Below, piece by piece: positions 33,332 through 42,225 of a DNA stretch of 64,000 nucleotides; position 1 is the first letter of the stretch, and the number at the start of each line of letters is the position of its first letter. The stretch is taken from contig NZ_JABFFR010000025.1 of assembly GCF_013423485.1 (NCBI RefSeq), positions 1-64,000 of the forward strand, in the 5' to 3' direction. The notes below the pieces were generated by a model. It worked only from the letters and a program-made list of their open reading frames with translations. It was not told where the DNA came from and made no database searches. This stretch comes from Azospirillum oleiclasticum (GTDB lineage Bacteria; Pseudomonadota; Alphaproteobacteria; Azospirillales; Azospirillaceae). Both the position numbers and the translations under genes were made by a program.

Positions 33332-34624
33332 ATGTCCCAATCGCGCCCGTTGACCCGTTTGGATCAGGTCAAGCTGGAGCTGGCCGTCCGTCGGCACGAG
33401 ATGTTCCGCAACGCGCGCATGGGCGGTGCCAGGGCCAACCTGTCCTACCATGATCTGTCCGGGCTCAACCTCGCCGGGCGCGATCTCGCGCACGCGGACT
33501 TCGTCGGCGCGTCGCTGCGCGGGGCCAATCTCGCCGGGGCCAAGCTGGACTGCGCGATCATGTTCGCCTGCGACCTGCGGCAGGCGAACCTGGAGGGGGC
33601 CAGCCTGATCAAGACGGATCTGCGCGGTGCCTGCCTGCGCGGGGCGGTGCTGATCAACGCCAATCTGTTCGAGTCGGACCTGCGCGACGGCACGCTGGCG
33701 GAGAAGGAGCGTGACGGCACCCTGCGCGTCGTTCACATCGACACCCAACCCACCGAGGCGTCGGGCGCCGATCTCAGCGGCGCCAACCTGACCAACGCCA
33801 GGCTGTCCGGCGCCATGGCGGTGCACACCGACTTCACCGACGCGGTGATGCGCGGCTGCAAGCTGGTGCGCGCCACCATGCGCGGCGCCAATTTCAGCGG
33901 CTCGATCCTGGAGGGCGCCGACCTGTCCGGTGCCGACCTGCGCGGGGCGAACCTGCGCGGGGCGGTGCTGACCGGTGCGGCGATGACCATGACCGACCTG
34001 ACCGACGCGGTGGTCGAGGACACGCTGACCGACAACCCGTCCGGCAAGCCCTTCGCCGATCTTGGCCGGCCCCTTCAGGACCTGATGTTCGAGCACATGC
34101 AGTGGGTCGGCAGCGGCGGCGCGGAGGGACGGGCGCTCGACCTTGCCGGCTTCGACATGCGCGGGGCGGGTTCGCTGGCGCACGCCTGTCTGACCATGCT
34201 GCGCGCGGTGGGCGCCACCTTCTACGGGATGGACATGACCGGCGCGCAACTCCAGGCGGCGGTGCTGGAGAGGTCGGACCTGCGCACGGCGTCGCTGCCC
34301 GGTGCCGACCTGCGCGGCATCAACCTGAAGGGCGCCAAGCTCAACAACGCCGATCTCGGCGCGGTCAACCTGCGGCCCCTGGTGTTCGACGAGAAGCGTT
34401 CCATGCGCGCCGACCTGACGGAAGCGCGGCTGCGCTACGTGAACCTGTCCGGGGCCAACCTGCGGGGTGCGGTGCTGTGCGGGGCCGACCTGTCCTTCGC
34501 GAACCTGACGGGCTGCGACATGGTCGGGGCGGACCTCAGCCACGCCAAGCTGTTCGGCGCCAGGATCCAGCGCAAGGCGCTGGAGGGCGTGACGCTGGAC
34601 GGCGTCGCCGGCCTCAAGCTATAG
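33332..34624 (+). CDS. Pentapeptide-repeat protein
   Basis: The start at ATG 33332 gives 430 residues; the open frame reaches 33110, but that part lies over the promoter of the methylase. After a short helical N-terminus (LDQVKLELAVRRHEMFRNARM) almost the whole chain follows A(D/N)LXX periodicity, which folds into a quadrilateral beta-helix. There are two interruptions: about residues 117-142, and about 236-270 (around GKPFADLGRPLQDLMFEHMQW). No signal peptide is seen. Function is not deducible; some relatives mimic DNA or act as scaffolds. It ends 7 bp before the first TPR-glycosyltransferase gene. Confidence 0.88.
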   Translation: MSQSRPLTRLDQVKLELAVRRHEMFRNARMGGARANLSYHDLSGLNLAGRDLAHADFVGASLRGANLAGAKLDCAIMFACDLRQANLEGASLIKTDLRGACLRGAVLINANLFESDLRDGTLAEKERDGTLRVVHIDTQPTEASGADLSGANLTNARLSGAMAVHTDFTDAVMRGCKLVRATMRGANFSGSILEGADLSGADLRGANLRGAVLTGAAMTMTDLTDAVVEDTLTDNPSGKPFADLGRPLQDLMFEHMQWVGSGGAEGRALDLAGFDMRGAGSLAHACLTMLRAVGATFYGMDMTGAQLQAAVLERSDLRTASLPGADLRGINLKGAKLNNADLGAVNLRPLVFDEKRSMRADLTEARLRYVNLSGANLRGAVLCGADLSFANLTGCDMVGADLSHAKLFGARIQRKALEGVTLDGVAGLKL

Positions 34625-34631
34625 ATGGCGG

Positions 34632-37600
34632 ATGGACACCGATCGCCGCCTCGCCGCGGCGCTGGCCGAGCATCGCGCCGGGCATCATGCCGACGCCGAG
34701 CGACTGTACCGCGGTCTGTTGAACGACAATCCGCTGCATGCGGGCGCCCTGCACTTGCTGGGTGTGCTCACCTATCAGCGCGGCCAACCCCGTGAGGCTC
34801 GGGATCTGATCGAGCAGGCGCTGGCGCTCGATCCCGCCGTTGCGGAACATCATGGCAATCATGGGCTGGCGCTGCAGGCGCTCGGATCCGTGCGGGACGC
34901 CATCGCGACCTATCGCCGGGCGCTGGCGCTGTGGCCGGCCTATCCCGAGGCGCACAGCAATCTGGGAACGGCGTTCCAGGATTTCGGGCGGGTGGAGGAG
35001 GCCGTCGCGGCCTATCGCCGCGCGATCGTGTTGCGCGACGGTTACGCGGAAGCGCTGGTCAACCTCGGCACGGCGCTGCGGGCGCTCGACCGCCATGCGG
35101 AGGCGGAGTCGGCGTTGCACGCCGCACTCCGGTGCGATCCCGCCAACCACGAGGCGTACGGCAATCTCGGTGTCGTTCTGAAGGAGACGGGCCGCATCCG
35201 GGCGGCCGAGGCGGCCTATGACGAGGCGCTGCGCCTTGCTCTGGACGATGCCGGGACCTTGACCAATCTCGCTCTGCTGCGCGAGGCGCAGGGCCGCCCG
35301 GCGGAAGCGGAGGCGCTCTACCGCCGTGTTCTCGACCGCGATCACGGGCACCGGCTGGCCCAATGGAACCTCGCTCTGCTGCTGTTGCGCCGCGGGGCCC
35401 TGGCGGAGGGCTACGCGCTGGCGGAAGCGCGCTTCGCGCTTGGCCGGCTGTCCGCGGCGCGCGCCCTGCCGATGCCGCGCTGGCGCGGCGAGCCGCTGGC
35501 CGGGCGCCGCATCCTGGTTTGGCGCGAGCAGGGGCTGGGCGACGAGCTGCTGCACGGCGGTTGCCTGCCCGCGTTGGTGGAGCGGGCCGGCCGTGTGGTG
35601 GTGGAGTGCGACCGCCGCCTTGTCGGGCTGCTCGCCCGCTCGCTGCCGGGCGCGGAGGTGCGGGCGGAGACGGTGGAACCGGACGGTGCCGAGACACTGA
35701 CCGCCGCGGACGCCGACTTTCAGCTTCCCGTTGCGTCGCTTCCGCGCGCGCTGCGGCCGTCCCTGGCGGATTATCCGACGCGGGCGGGCTGGCTGCGGCC
35801 CCATCCGGGGCTTGTGGGCTTCTGGCGGTCGCGGCTGGCGGCGCTGGGGCCGGGGCTCACCGTCGGCGTCTGCTGGCGGAGCCGGGTGATGACCGGCGAG
35901 CGGCGGAGCGCCTACACCACGCTCGACCAGTGGTCCTCGGTGTTCGCCGTGCCCGGATTGCGGTTCATCAACCTGCAATACGACGCCGACGAGGCGGAAC
36001 TGGCCGGCACCCCGCTGCACCGTTGGCCCGACACCGACCTGATGAACGACCTGGAGGCCGCGGCGGCGCTGACCGCGGGGCTGGATCTGGTGATCACCGT
36101 GGCTACGTCGGTGGGGGAAATGGCGGGCGCGCTGGGTGTTCCGGTCTGGCGCATCGGCGGAGCGCAGGACTGGTCGATGCTGGGCACCGGCTGCCGGCCG
36201 GCCTTCCCGTCCATGCGTGTGTGGCGGGCGGCTCCGGGACAGGGTGCCGGCGACTCGCTTCCGCGCATCGCGGCGGCACTCCGCCGGCTCGCGACCCCGT
36301 CCCCCCCGGCCGCGACACGGCTGGAACAGGCGCGGCGCCTGCATGCGGACGGTCGCTGGCCGGAGGCGGAGGCCGGCTATCGCGCGGTGCTGGAAGCCGA
36401 TCCCGGCAACACCGCGGCCCTGTGCGCCTATGGCCGGTTGGGGCGCGAGGCCGGCCGGGACGATCTTGCCGCCGAGCTGTTCGGTCTCGCCGCCGTCACG
36501 GCGGATGTCGGACCGGAGCTCCGCACCGACCTCGCCCAGGCGCATCGCGCCCTGGCGGCCGGACGTGCCGCGGCCGGTGATGCGGATGCCGCCGCGCTCG
36601 CGTGGTGGCGGTTGGTTCAGCTCGATCCAGCCGCCGCCGATGCCTTCGACGGGCTGGCGGAGCTGCGCGAGGCGCAGGGACGGACGGCGGCGTCGGCCCG
36701 CGCCCGCGCCCGGGCTTTGGTTCTGCGCGCCGATCCACCGCGTCCCGTCCTGGTTCCGGCGGGGGTGGTGCCGGCGGAGGCGTTGCCGCGGGCGGTGGCG
36801 CTGCATGAGGCGGGCCGGCTGGCCGACGCCGACGCCCTCTACGCGGCCATTCTCGACGCCGACCCGCGCAACGCCGACGCTCTGCACCTGCGTGGCCTCA
36901 TCGCCTGCCAGACCGGACGATTCGAAGTCGCGGCCGACCTGATCGGGCGTGCGATCCGGGCCGGCGGCCGGGTGGCCGACCATCACGCCAACCACGCCTA
37001 CGCGCTTCAGGCGCTGGGCCGCTGGGCCGAGGCGGAGGCCGCGGCCCGCCGGGCGCTGCGGCTGAACCCGGCATTGCCGGAGGCGGCGAACACTCTGGGC
37101 AACGCGCTGACGTTGCAGGGCCGGCATGAGGAGGCCCTGCGCGCCTACCGGGAGGCGCTGCGCCGGCGGCCCGGCTATGCGGAGGCGGAAGGCAACCTCG
37201 GCATCGCGCTCCAGGCGCTTGGCCGGGCGGTGGAGGCGGAACCGCATCTGCGGCGCGCGCTGGCCGCCAGTCCGGGTATGGCCGAGGCGGAGCTGGCGCT
37301 CGGCAACGCCCTGCTGGCTCTGCAGCGCGCGGATGAGGCCGTACCCCTGTTGCGCGACGCGGTGCGCCGTCGCCCGGCCCACGCGCCGGCCTGGGCGGCG
37401 CTCGCCCGGACCGGTGGAGCGAGGACCGTTGAGCGCTGGCGGCGGGCGTTGGCGCTGGCGCCGGCGGATGCCGAGGCCTGGAACGCCGCCGGGCTTGCCT
37501 TCCAGGCACAGGATCGCCTCGCCGACGCCGGACGGGCTTTCGTTCGTGCGCTTGCCACCGAGCCCGGAACGATCGACGCCCTGACGAACCTCGGCAGCCT

Positions 37601-38714
37601 GCGGCGGCTTCAGGCTCGTCCGGCCGAGGCGGCCGACCTTCAGCGCGCCGCTCTGGCCCGCCGCCCGCGCGACGCCACCGCCCGGACCAATCTGGCGCTC
37701 GCGCTTCAGGATCAGGGAGCGGAAGCGGAGGCGGAGTCCCAGTTCACCCGCGCCCTGAAGGATGACCCCACGCAGGCGCTGGCCCGCTTCAACCGCGGCG
37801 TCCTCCGGCTGATGCAGGGCCGGTTGGAGGAGGGGTGGGCGGATTACGACGCCCGCTTCGAGTCGTCCCAGCTCTTCGCACCACGCCGGATCGCACTGCC
37901 ACCATGGGCCGGAGACGATCTCACCGGCCGGCGCATCCTGGTGTGGCGGGAACAGGGATTGGGCGACGAACTGATGTTCTCCTCCTGCTACCCCGATCTG
38001 ATCGCACGGGCGGGCGGGGTCGTGCTGGAGTGCGACCGCCGGCTGGTGCCGCTTTTCGCTCGTTCCTTTCCCGGAACGATTGTCCGCGCGCCGACGGCCG
38101 ACCCGCGCGACGCCGATGTGCAGGCGCCGGCCGGCAGCCTGCCGCGCCACCTCCGCCCGCGCATCGCGGCGTTCCGACGTGCCGGCGGCTGGCTGATTCC
38201 GGATCCGGATCGGGTCCGGCCGCTGCGGGCACGGGTGGCGGCTCTCGGTCCCGGCCTGAAGGTGGGGATCGCCTGGACAAGCCGGCGGGCGGACACGGCA
38301 CGGCGTGCAGCCTACACGAGCCTTGACGAGTGGGCCCCTCTCTTCGGCCTTGCGGGCATCCAGCTCGTCAGCCTTCAATACGATGGCCGTGACGATGACG
38401 TCGTTGCGGCGGAGCGGCGATCGGGCGTCCGCATCCATCGCATTGCGGATTTGGACCTGATGAACGACCTGGACGGTGCCGCAGCACTCACCAGCACCCT
38501 CGATCTCGTGCTGACCGTCGCCAGTTCGGTCGGCGAGATGGCCGGGGCCTTGGGCGTGCCGACCTGGCGGCTGGGTGGGCGCGACTGGACGCAACTCGGC
38601 ACACCGGCCCGGCCCTGGTTCCCGGCGCAGCGGGTGATCCGGCCCGTGGCCGGGACCGGCATGGCGGGCGCCGTCGCCCGTGCCGCCGCCCTCCTTGAGA
38701 GTCTCACGCGATGA
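34632..38714 (+). CDS. Two-module TPR-glycosyltransferase (FlmG-like)
   Basis: The protein has 1360 residues. TPR repeats fill residues 1 to about 280, with helix pairs such as AHSNLGTAFQDFGRVEEAVAAYRRAI. A first GT9/heptosyltransferase-like domain follows (about 285-555, ILVWREQGLGDELLHGG near 294). Weaker and then clear TPRs run to about 1085, and a second GT domain (VWREQGLGDELMFSSCYPD near 1102) runs to the end. Each GT domain ends with a conserved VGEMAGALGVPxWRxGG block. Caulobacter FlmG pairs TPRs with a GT domain and glycosylates flagellin; that precedent and the nearby flagellin suggest the same role here. It overlaps the next gene (ATGA). Confidence 0.85.
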   Translation: MDTDRRLAAALAEHRAGHHADAERLYRGLLNDNPLHAGALHLLGVLTYQRGQPREARDLIEQALALDPAVAEHHGNHGLALQALGSVRDAIATYRRALALWPAYPEAHSNLGTAFQDFGRVEEAVAAYRRAIVLRDGYAEALVNLGTALRALDRHAEAESALHAALRCDPANHEAYGNLGVVLKETGRIRAAEAAYDEALRLALDDAGTLTNLALLREAQGRPAEAEALYRRVLDRDHGHRLAQWNLALLLLRRGALAEGYALAEARFALGRLSAARALPMPRWRGEPLAGRRILVWREQGLGDELLHGGCLPALVERAGRVVVECDRRLVGLLARSLPGAEVRAETVEPDGAETLTAADADFQLPVASLPRALRPSLADYPTRAGWLRPHPGLVGFWRSRLAALGPGLTVGVCWRSRVMTGERRSAYTTLDQWSSVFAVPGLRFINLQYDADEAELAGTPLHRWPDTDLMNDLEAAAALTAGLDLVITVATSVGEMAGALGVPVWRIGGAQDWSMLGTGCRPAFPSMRVWRAAPGQGAGDSLPRIAAALRRLATPSPPAATRLEQARRLHADGRWPEAEAGYRAVLEADPGNTAALCAYGRLGREAGRDDLAAELFGLAAVTADVGPELRTDLAQAHRALAAGRAAAGDADAAALAWWRLVQLDPAAADAFDGLAELREAQGRTAASARARARALVLRADPPRPVLVPAGVVPAEALPRAVALHEAGRLADADALYAAILDADPRNADALHLRGLIACQTGRFEVAADLIGRAIRAGGRVADHHANHAYALQALGRWAEAEAAARRALRLNPALPEAANTLGNALTLQGRHEEALRAYREALRRRPGYAEAEGNLGIALQALGRAVEAEPHLRRALAASPGMAEAELALGNALLALQRADEAVPLLRDAVRRRPAHAPAWAALARTGGARTVERWRRALALAPADAEAWNAAGLAFQAQDRLADAGRAFVRALATEPGTIDALTNLGSLRRLQARPAEAADLQRAALARRPRDATARTNLALALQDQGAEAEAESQFTRALKDDPTQALARFNRGVLRLMQGRLEEGWADYDARFESSQLFAPRRIALPPWAGDDLTGRRILVWREQGLGDELMFSSCYPDLIARAGGVVLECDRRLVPLFARSFPGTIVRAPTADPRDADVQAPAGSLPRHLRPRIAAFRRAGGWLIPDPDRVRPLRARVAALGPGLKVGIAWTSRRADTARRAAYTSLDEWAPLFGLAGIQLVSLQYDGRDDDVVAAERRSGVRIHRIADLDLMNDLDGAAALTSTLDLVLTVASSVGEMAGALGVPTWRLGGRDWTQLGTPARPWFPAQRVIRPVAGTGMAGAVARAAALLESLTR

Positions 38715-40939
38715 GCGGCGGGACGAAGCGCGACCGGCTGGCCGAGGCTCTGACGCTCCACCGGGGCGGTGACCTCCGCGGGGCGGAACGGCTGTACCGC
38801 GGCATCCTGGACCGTGCACCGAAGGACGCCGACCCGCTGCATCTGCTCGGTGTGCTCTGTCACCAGACCGGCCGCGGCGCGGACGCCGTGGCGTTGATCG
38901 GCAAGGCGATCAGGGCGAAACCGGGAGTCGCCGAATTCCATTCGAACCTGGCGCTCGCTCTTCAGGGCCTCGGCCGGGTGACGGAGGCCGCGGGACATTT
39001 CGCCGAGGCGGTGCGGCTCCGCGCGGATTATTGGGAGGCGCATTACAACCTCGGCCTCCTCCAGCAAGGGCTGGGGCGACTGGACGTGGCGATGACGCAT
39101 CTGCGTCTTGCCGTCGACCTGCGTCCGCCCGATCCGGCGCCCTACGGTGCGCTGGCGACCCTGCTGGGAGCGGTGGGCCGCGTCGCGGAGTGTGTCGCCT
39201 ATCATCAGGCGGCGCTCGCCCTGCGACCCGAGGATCCCGGCCTGATCGGCAATGTCGCCGCGGCTCTTCGCGAAGCCGGAATGATGAGGCACGCCGCCGA
39301 CGCCTACGCGGAGGCGCTGCGCCGCGACCCGCAGAACCCGCGTTTCCTCAATGATTTCGGCCTCGTCATGCAGTCTTTGGGACGGGCCGACGACGCCGCC
39401 AATTGCTTCGAGGCGGCACTCGGCATCGATCCCGGTTTCGCCGAGGCGGAGGACAATCTGGGCAGTCTGGCGATGCTGCGGGGGCAGGCCGATGAGGCCG
39501 CGGCGCGTCACCGTGCCGCCCTGCGCCACCGGCCGACCCTGTCCGCGGCCTGGAACAATCTGGGCAACGCCCTGAAGGCGCAAGGACGGCTGAGCGCTGC
39601 GACCGGTGCCTGGCGGACGGCGCTCGCCCTGTTCCCGAACGCCGCGGAGGTGTGGACCAACCTGGGCAACGGGCTGCGGGCGGCCGAGCGCTTCGTCGAA
39701 TCGGAAGCCGCCCACCGCCGCGCCCTGCGCCTGCGTCCCGGCAGTGCCATCGCCCACAACAACCTGGGCGATGCGGTGCAGATGCGCGGTGGCGACGCGG
39801 TTGGCGCCGCTGCCTACCGGCGGGCACTGGCGATCGATCCCGCCTACGCCGAGGCGGCAAGCAATCTCGGCCTTGCTCTTCAGCGCCTTCAGCGCACGGC
39901 GGAGGCGGCGGCATGGTTCGACCGCGCGCTGGCGCTGGTTCCCGATCTGGCGCTGGCGCGTTTCAACCGCGGCCTGATGCGACTCGAAGCGGGCGACGTC
40001 GCGCGGGGCTGGCCGGATTACGCATGGCGGTTCGGGTCCGGCCGCGTCGGGCGCGGCCGGCAGCCGGCTCTGCCGGCCTGGCGTGGCGAGGATCTGGCGG
40101 GCAGGCGCCTTCTGGTCTGGCGGGAGCAGGGGGTGGGGGACGAGTTGCTGTTCGCCTCCTGCTACGCGGAGGCCATCGCCCGGGCACGCCATGTGGTGAT
40201 CGAAAGCGATGTCCGGCTCGTTTCGTTGTTTCAACGATCCTTTCCGTCGGCGACCGTGCGGGCGCAGACGATCGATGGCGAGGGGCGCGAGGCCGGGTTG
40301 ACCACGGATTGCGACCTGCACACGCCGGCGGGATCGCTGGCCCGCGTTTTCCGTGGACGGCTTGCCGATTTTCACTCTTATCGTCCGTGGATCGTTCCGG
40401 ACCCGGTTCGAATTCTGGAGTGGCGGGATCGGCTCGCCCGGCTGCCTCATGGGCTGCGGGTCGGCATCGCGTGGCGCAGCCAGTTGCTGACGGCGGAGCG
40501 GCGCGGTGCCTACACCACGCTCGACCAATGGGCACCGGTCTTCGCCGTGCCCGGCGTCACGCTGATCAATCTCCAGTACGGGGAGGTGGACGCCGAACTG
40601 TCGGCGGCTGAGCGGTCGCATGGCGTGACCATCCACCGCTGGCCCGATCTCGATCTGCGCGACGATTTCGAGAGTGCGGCAGCCCTTACCGCGGCGCTCG
40701 ATCTGGTGATCGCGCCGGCGGTTTCGGCGGGCGAACTGGCGGGCGCCGTCGGCACGCCCGTGTGGCGGATCGGCGGGCGCGACTGGACGTGGCTTGGCAC
40801 CGGTGTCCGCCCATGGTTCCCCGTCATGAGGGTTTTCCAGCCCCCGCCCGAAGGCGGTCTTGGGGATGCGTTGGAGCTGGCTGCACGGGCGCTGCGAGAA
40901 TTAAGCGGGGCTTTACTCTTTCGGGGCAGTGTAGTGTGA
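38711..40939 (+). CDS. Single-module TPR-glycosyltransferase (FlmG-like)
   Basis: This 742-residue protein starts at ATG 38711 within the stop of the preceding two-module gene. About 12 TPR units (1-450) precede one GT domain (about 455-735) with LLVWREQGVGDELLFASCY, then VGIAWRSQLLTAERRGAYTTL, HRWPDLDLRDDFES and AGELAGAVGTPVWRIGGRDWTWLG. It has the simplest architecture of the four TPR-GT proteins and is closest in layout to Caulobacter FlmG. It is cytoplasmic, with no signal peptide or membrane helix. Its acceptor is most likely flagellin, by context. Confidence 0.85.
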   Translation: MSGGTKRDRLAEALTLHRGGDLRGAERLYRGILDRAPKDADPLHLLGVLCHQTGRGADAVALIGKAIRAKPGVAEFHSNLALALQGLGRVTEAAGHFAEAVRLRADYWEAHYNLGLLQQGLGRLDVAMTHLRLAVDLRPPDPAPYGALATLLGAVGRVAECVAYHQAALALRPEDPGLIGNVAAALREAGMMRHAADAYAEALRRDPQNPRFLNDFGLVMQSLGRADDAANCFEAALGIDPGFAEAEDNLGSLAMLRGQADEAAARHRAALRHRPTLSAAWNNLGNALKAQGRLSAATGAWRTALALFPNAAEVWTNLGNGLRAAERFVESEAAHRRALRLRPGSAIAHNNLGDAVQMRGGDAVGAAAYRRALAIDPAYAEAASNLGLALQRLQRTAEAAAWFDRALALVPDLALARFNRGLMRLEAGDVARGWPDYAWRFGSGRVGRGRQPALPAWRGEDLAGRRLLVWREQGVGDELLFASCYAEAIARARHVVIESDVRLVSLFQRSFPSATVRAQTIDGEGREAGLTTDCDLHTPAGSLARVFRGRLADFHSYRPWIVPDPVRILEWRDRLARLPHGLRVGIAWRSQLLTAERRGAYTTLDQWAPVFAVPGVTLINLQYGEVDAELSAAERSHGVTIHRWPDLDLRDDFESAAALTAALDLVIAPAVSAGELAGAVGTPVWRIGGRDWTWLGTGVRPWFPVMRVFQPPPEGGLGDALELAARALRELSGALLFRGSVV

Positions 40940-40940
40940 T

Positions 40941-40955
40941 AGGAGAAGGGGTTGC
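40941..40955 (+). promoter_or_regulatory. Weak sigma-54-like promoter
   Basis: AGGAGAAGGGGTTGC keeps the GG of the -24 element and the TTGC of the -12 element at correct spacing, but not the remaining -24 bases. It lies 49 bp upstream of the 232-residue gene at 41004. Treat as a candidate only. Confidence 0.25.
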
Positions 40956-41003
40956 CGGGATCCGCGCATCGGGTGTCGGCTCCACGGTCTTTGGAGGTGT
41001 GCG

Positions 41004-41702
41004 ATGTCGGACAGTCTTGCTGGCGTCAACCAGATGGTGTCGGACCTCACCAAGTCCATCGACGCGGCCGTCAAGCGGGTGCAGGCGCAGTCGCAGGCGC
41101 AGACGCCCGAGAACGTGAAGGAGTTCCAGAAGGAAGTCCGCAAGTCGTCGGGCACCAGCGCGGCCTTCGCGACCGACATCGGCATTCTTGCCCGCGGCAC
41201 CACCCGGTTGAACGTGGTCAGCAGCCTCGCCGCCAAGGACACGGTCGATTTCTACAAGTTCAAGGTGACCTCCAAGGGCGAGGCGACGCTCGGCCAGATC
41301 GGCGACGAGGGCGTGCGGGTGCAGCTCCAGACCAAGCTGGGCGTCGTCGTTGCCGACAGCAACAAGGAAGCCGGCAAGAACTACGACAACTATCTCAAGC
41401 TGGCATCCGGCGAACTGGAGCTGGATCGTGGCGACTACACCCTGCGCGTCACCCGCGACAAGGGCGTGGACGTCAAGGACTCCAAGAATTATGCGCTCCA
41501 GTTGAGCATGGGCAGCTATTCCCAGGATTACGACACCGTCGCCAAGCAGCCCAAGGCGGGCGACAGCCCGTTCCAGCTTTCGGCGTCCCAGCAGGCCATG
41601 CTGGACGGATTGAACAATGCCGCAGCCAATTTGAAGTCGATCCCCTTCGGTCAGACGGGGACACAGAAGCTGCTGGGCAGCGTGTTCAGCGGCACCTTCT
41701 GA
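41004..41702 (+). CDS. Unknown protein with PPC-like beta domain, 232 residues
   Basis: GGAGG lies 8 nt before ATG 41004. A helical N-terminus (VNQMVSDLTKSIDAAVKRVQAQ) is followed by a region resembling bacterial pre-peptidase C-terminal domains: KDTVDFYKFKVTSKGEATLGQI, a hydrophobic strand (VQLQTKLGVVVADSNKE), then LDRGDYTLRVTRDKG and NYALQLSMGSY. PPC domains usually occur in secreted proteins, but there is no signal peptide here. The lower GC, lysine-rich composition resembles that of the flagellin. It could be a secreted appendage-associated protein; this is inference. A strong stem-loop follows. Confidence 0.65.
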   Translation: MSDSLAGVNQMVSDLTKSIDAAVKRVQAQSQAQTPENVKEFQKEVRKSSGTSAAFATDIGILARGTTRLNVVSSLAAKDTVDFYKFKVTSKGEATLGQIGDEGVRVQLQTKLGVVVADSNKEAGKNYDNYLKLASGELELDRGDYTLRVTRDKGVDVKDSKNYALQLSMGSYSQDYDTVAKQPKAGDSPFQLSASQQAMLDGLNNAAANLKSIPFGQTGTQKLLGSVFSGTF

Positions 41703-41729
41703 CGCCGATCGAAACGCGCACCCTTTCGG

Positions 41730-41759
41730 GGCCGGCGGTGGCAGGAGCCACCGCGGGCC
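41730..41759. terminator. Strong stem-loop downstream of the PPC-like gene
   Basis: GCGGTGGC-AGGA-GCCACCGC forms a perfect 8-bp stem, extended by GGCC/GGCC after one mismatch. It lies 28 bp after the stop codon and has no T-run. It is a likely terminator or RNA 3'-end protector. Confidence 0.5.
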
Positions 41760-42225
41760 TCAACGCCAGACGTTCCCGTGCACGGTGTCGCGCACCATCC
41801 GGCAACCCTTGACCAGTTCCGCCGCAGCCCGCCATCGTGGGGGCAGGCCTTGTCAGGATGGCGCGCACCAGATCGACCATATGCTGACGATATTCCGGCG
41901 GATAAGGGGGCGGGCTTTCGGCATCGGTCAACACCGCCGGCGCAAGACAGATCCGGCGCAAGTCAGATGGTGTCCACCGCGCCGGGGAAACTTCAGCACG
42001 CTGCGACGCTCAAACCGGGGACATCGCCTCGGCGGCGACGCTCATGACAAAATAAGCTCCGGGAAACCCGGCGTGGATTGTCCCCACTTCCGGCTGATCC
42101 GGGATTGCCGTCGAAGGCGGAAATCATGATTGTCACCCGTTCCGCAGGTGTTCGACGAAAGCTTGCGCGAGCCCTGAACCGTTCCGGCGCTGTGGTTGCG
42201 GAACTCCCTGAAGTAGGAGCCAACG
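41760..42225. other. Gene-poor gap with possible transposase remnant
   Basis: I see no intact gene here. On the minus strand, 41853-41916 encodes PPPYPPEYRQHMVDLVRA, which resembles the N-terminus of IS3-family OrfA proteins. The frame is not continued by recognisable transposase sequence. The stretch may be the scar of a lost insertion element. Confidence 0.3.

Noticed and set aside
34614..38819. A 1401-codon open frame antisense to the first TPR-glycosyltransferase
   Set aside because: Long antisense frames are common opposite GC-rich, Ala/Arg/Leu-rich repeat genes. Its translation has no domain, while the plus strand has clear TPR and GT motifs.
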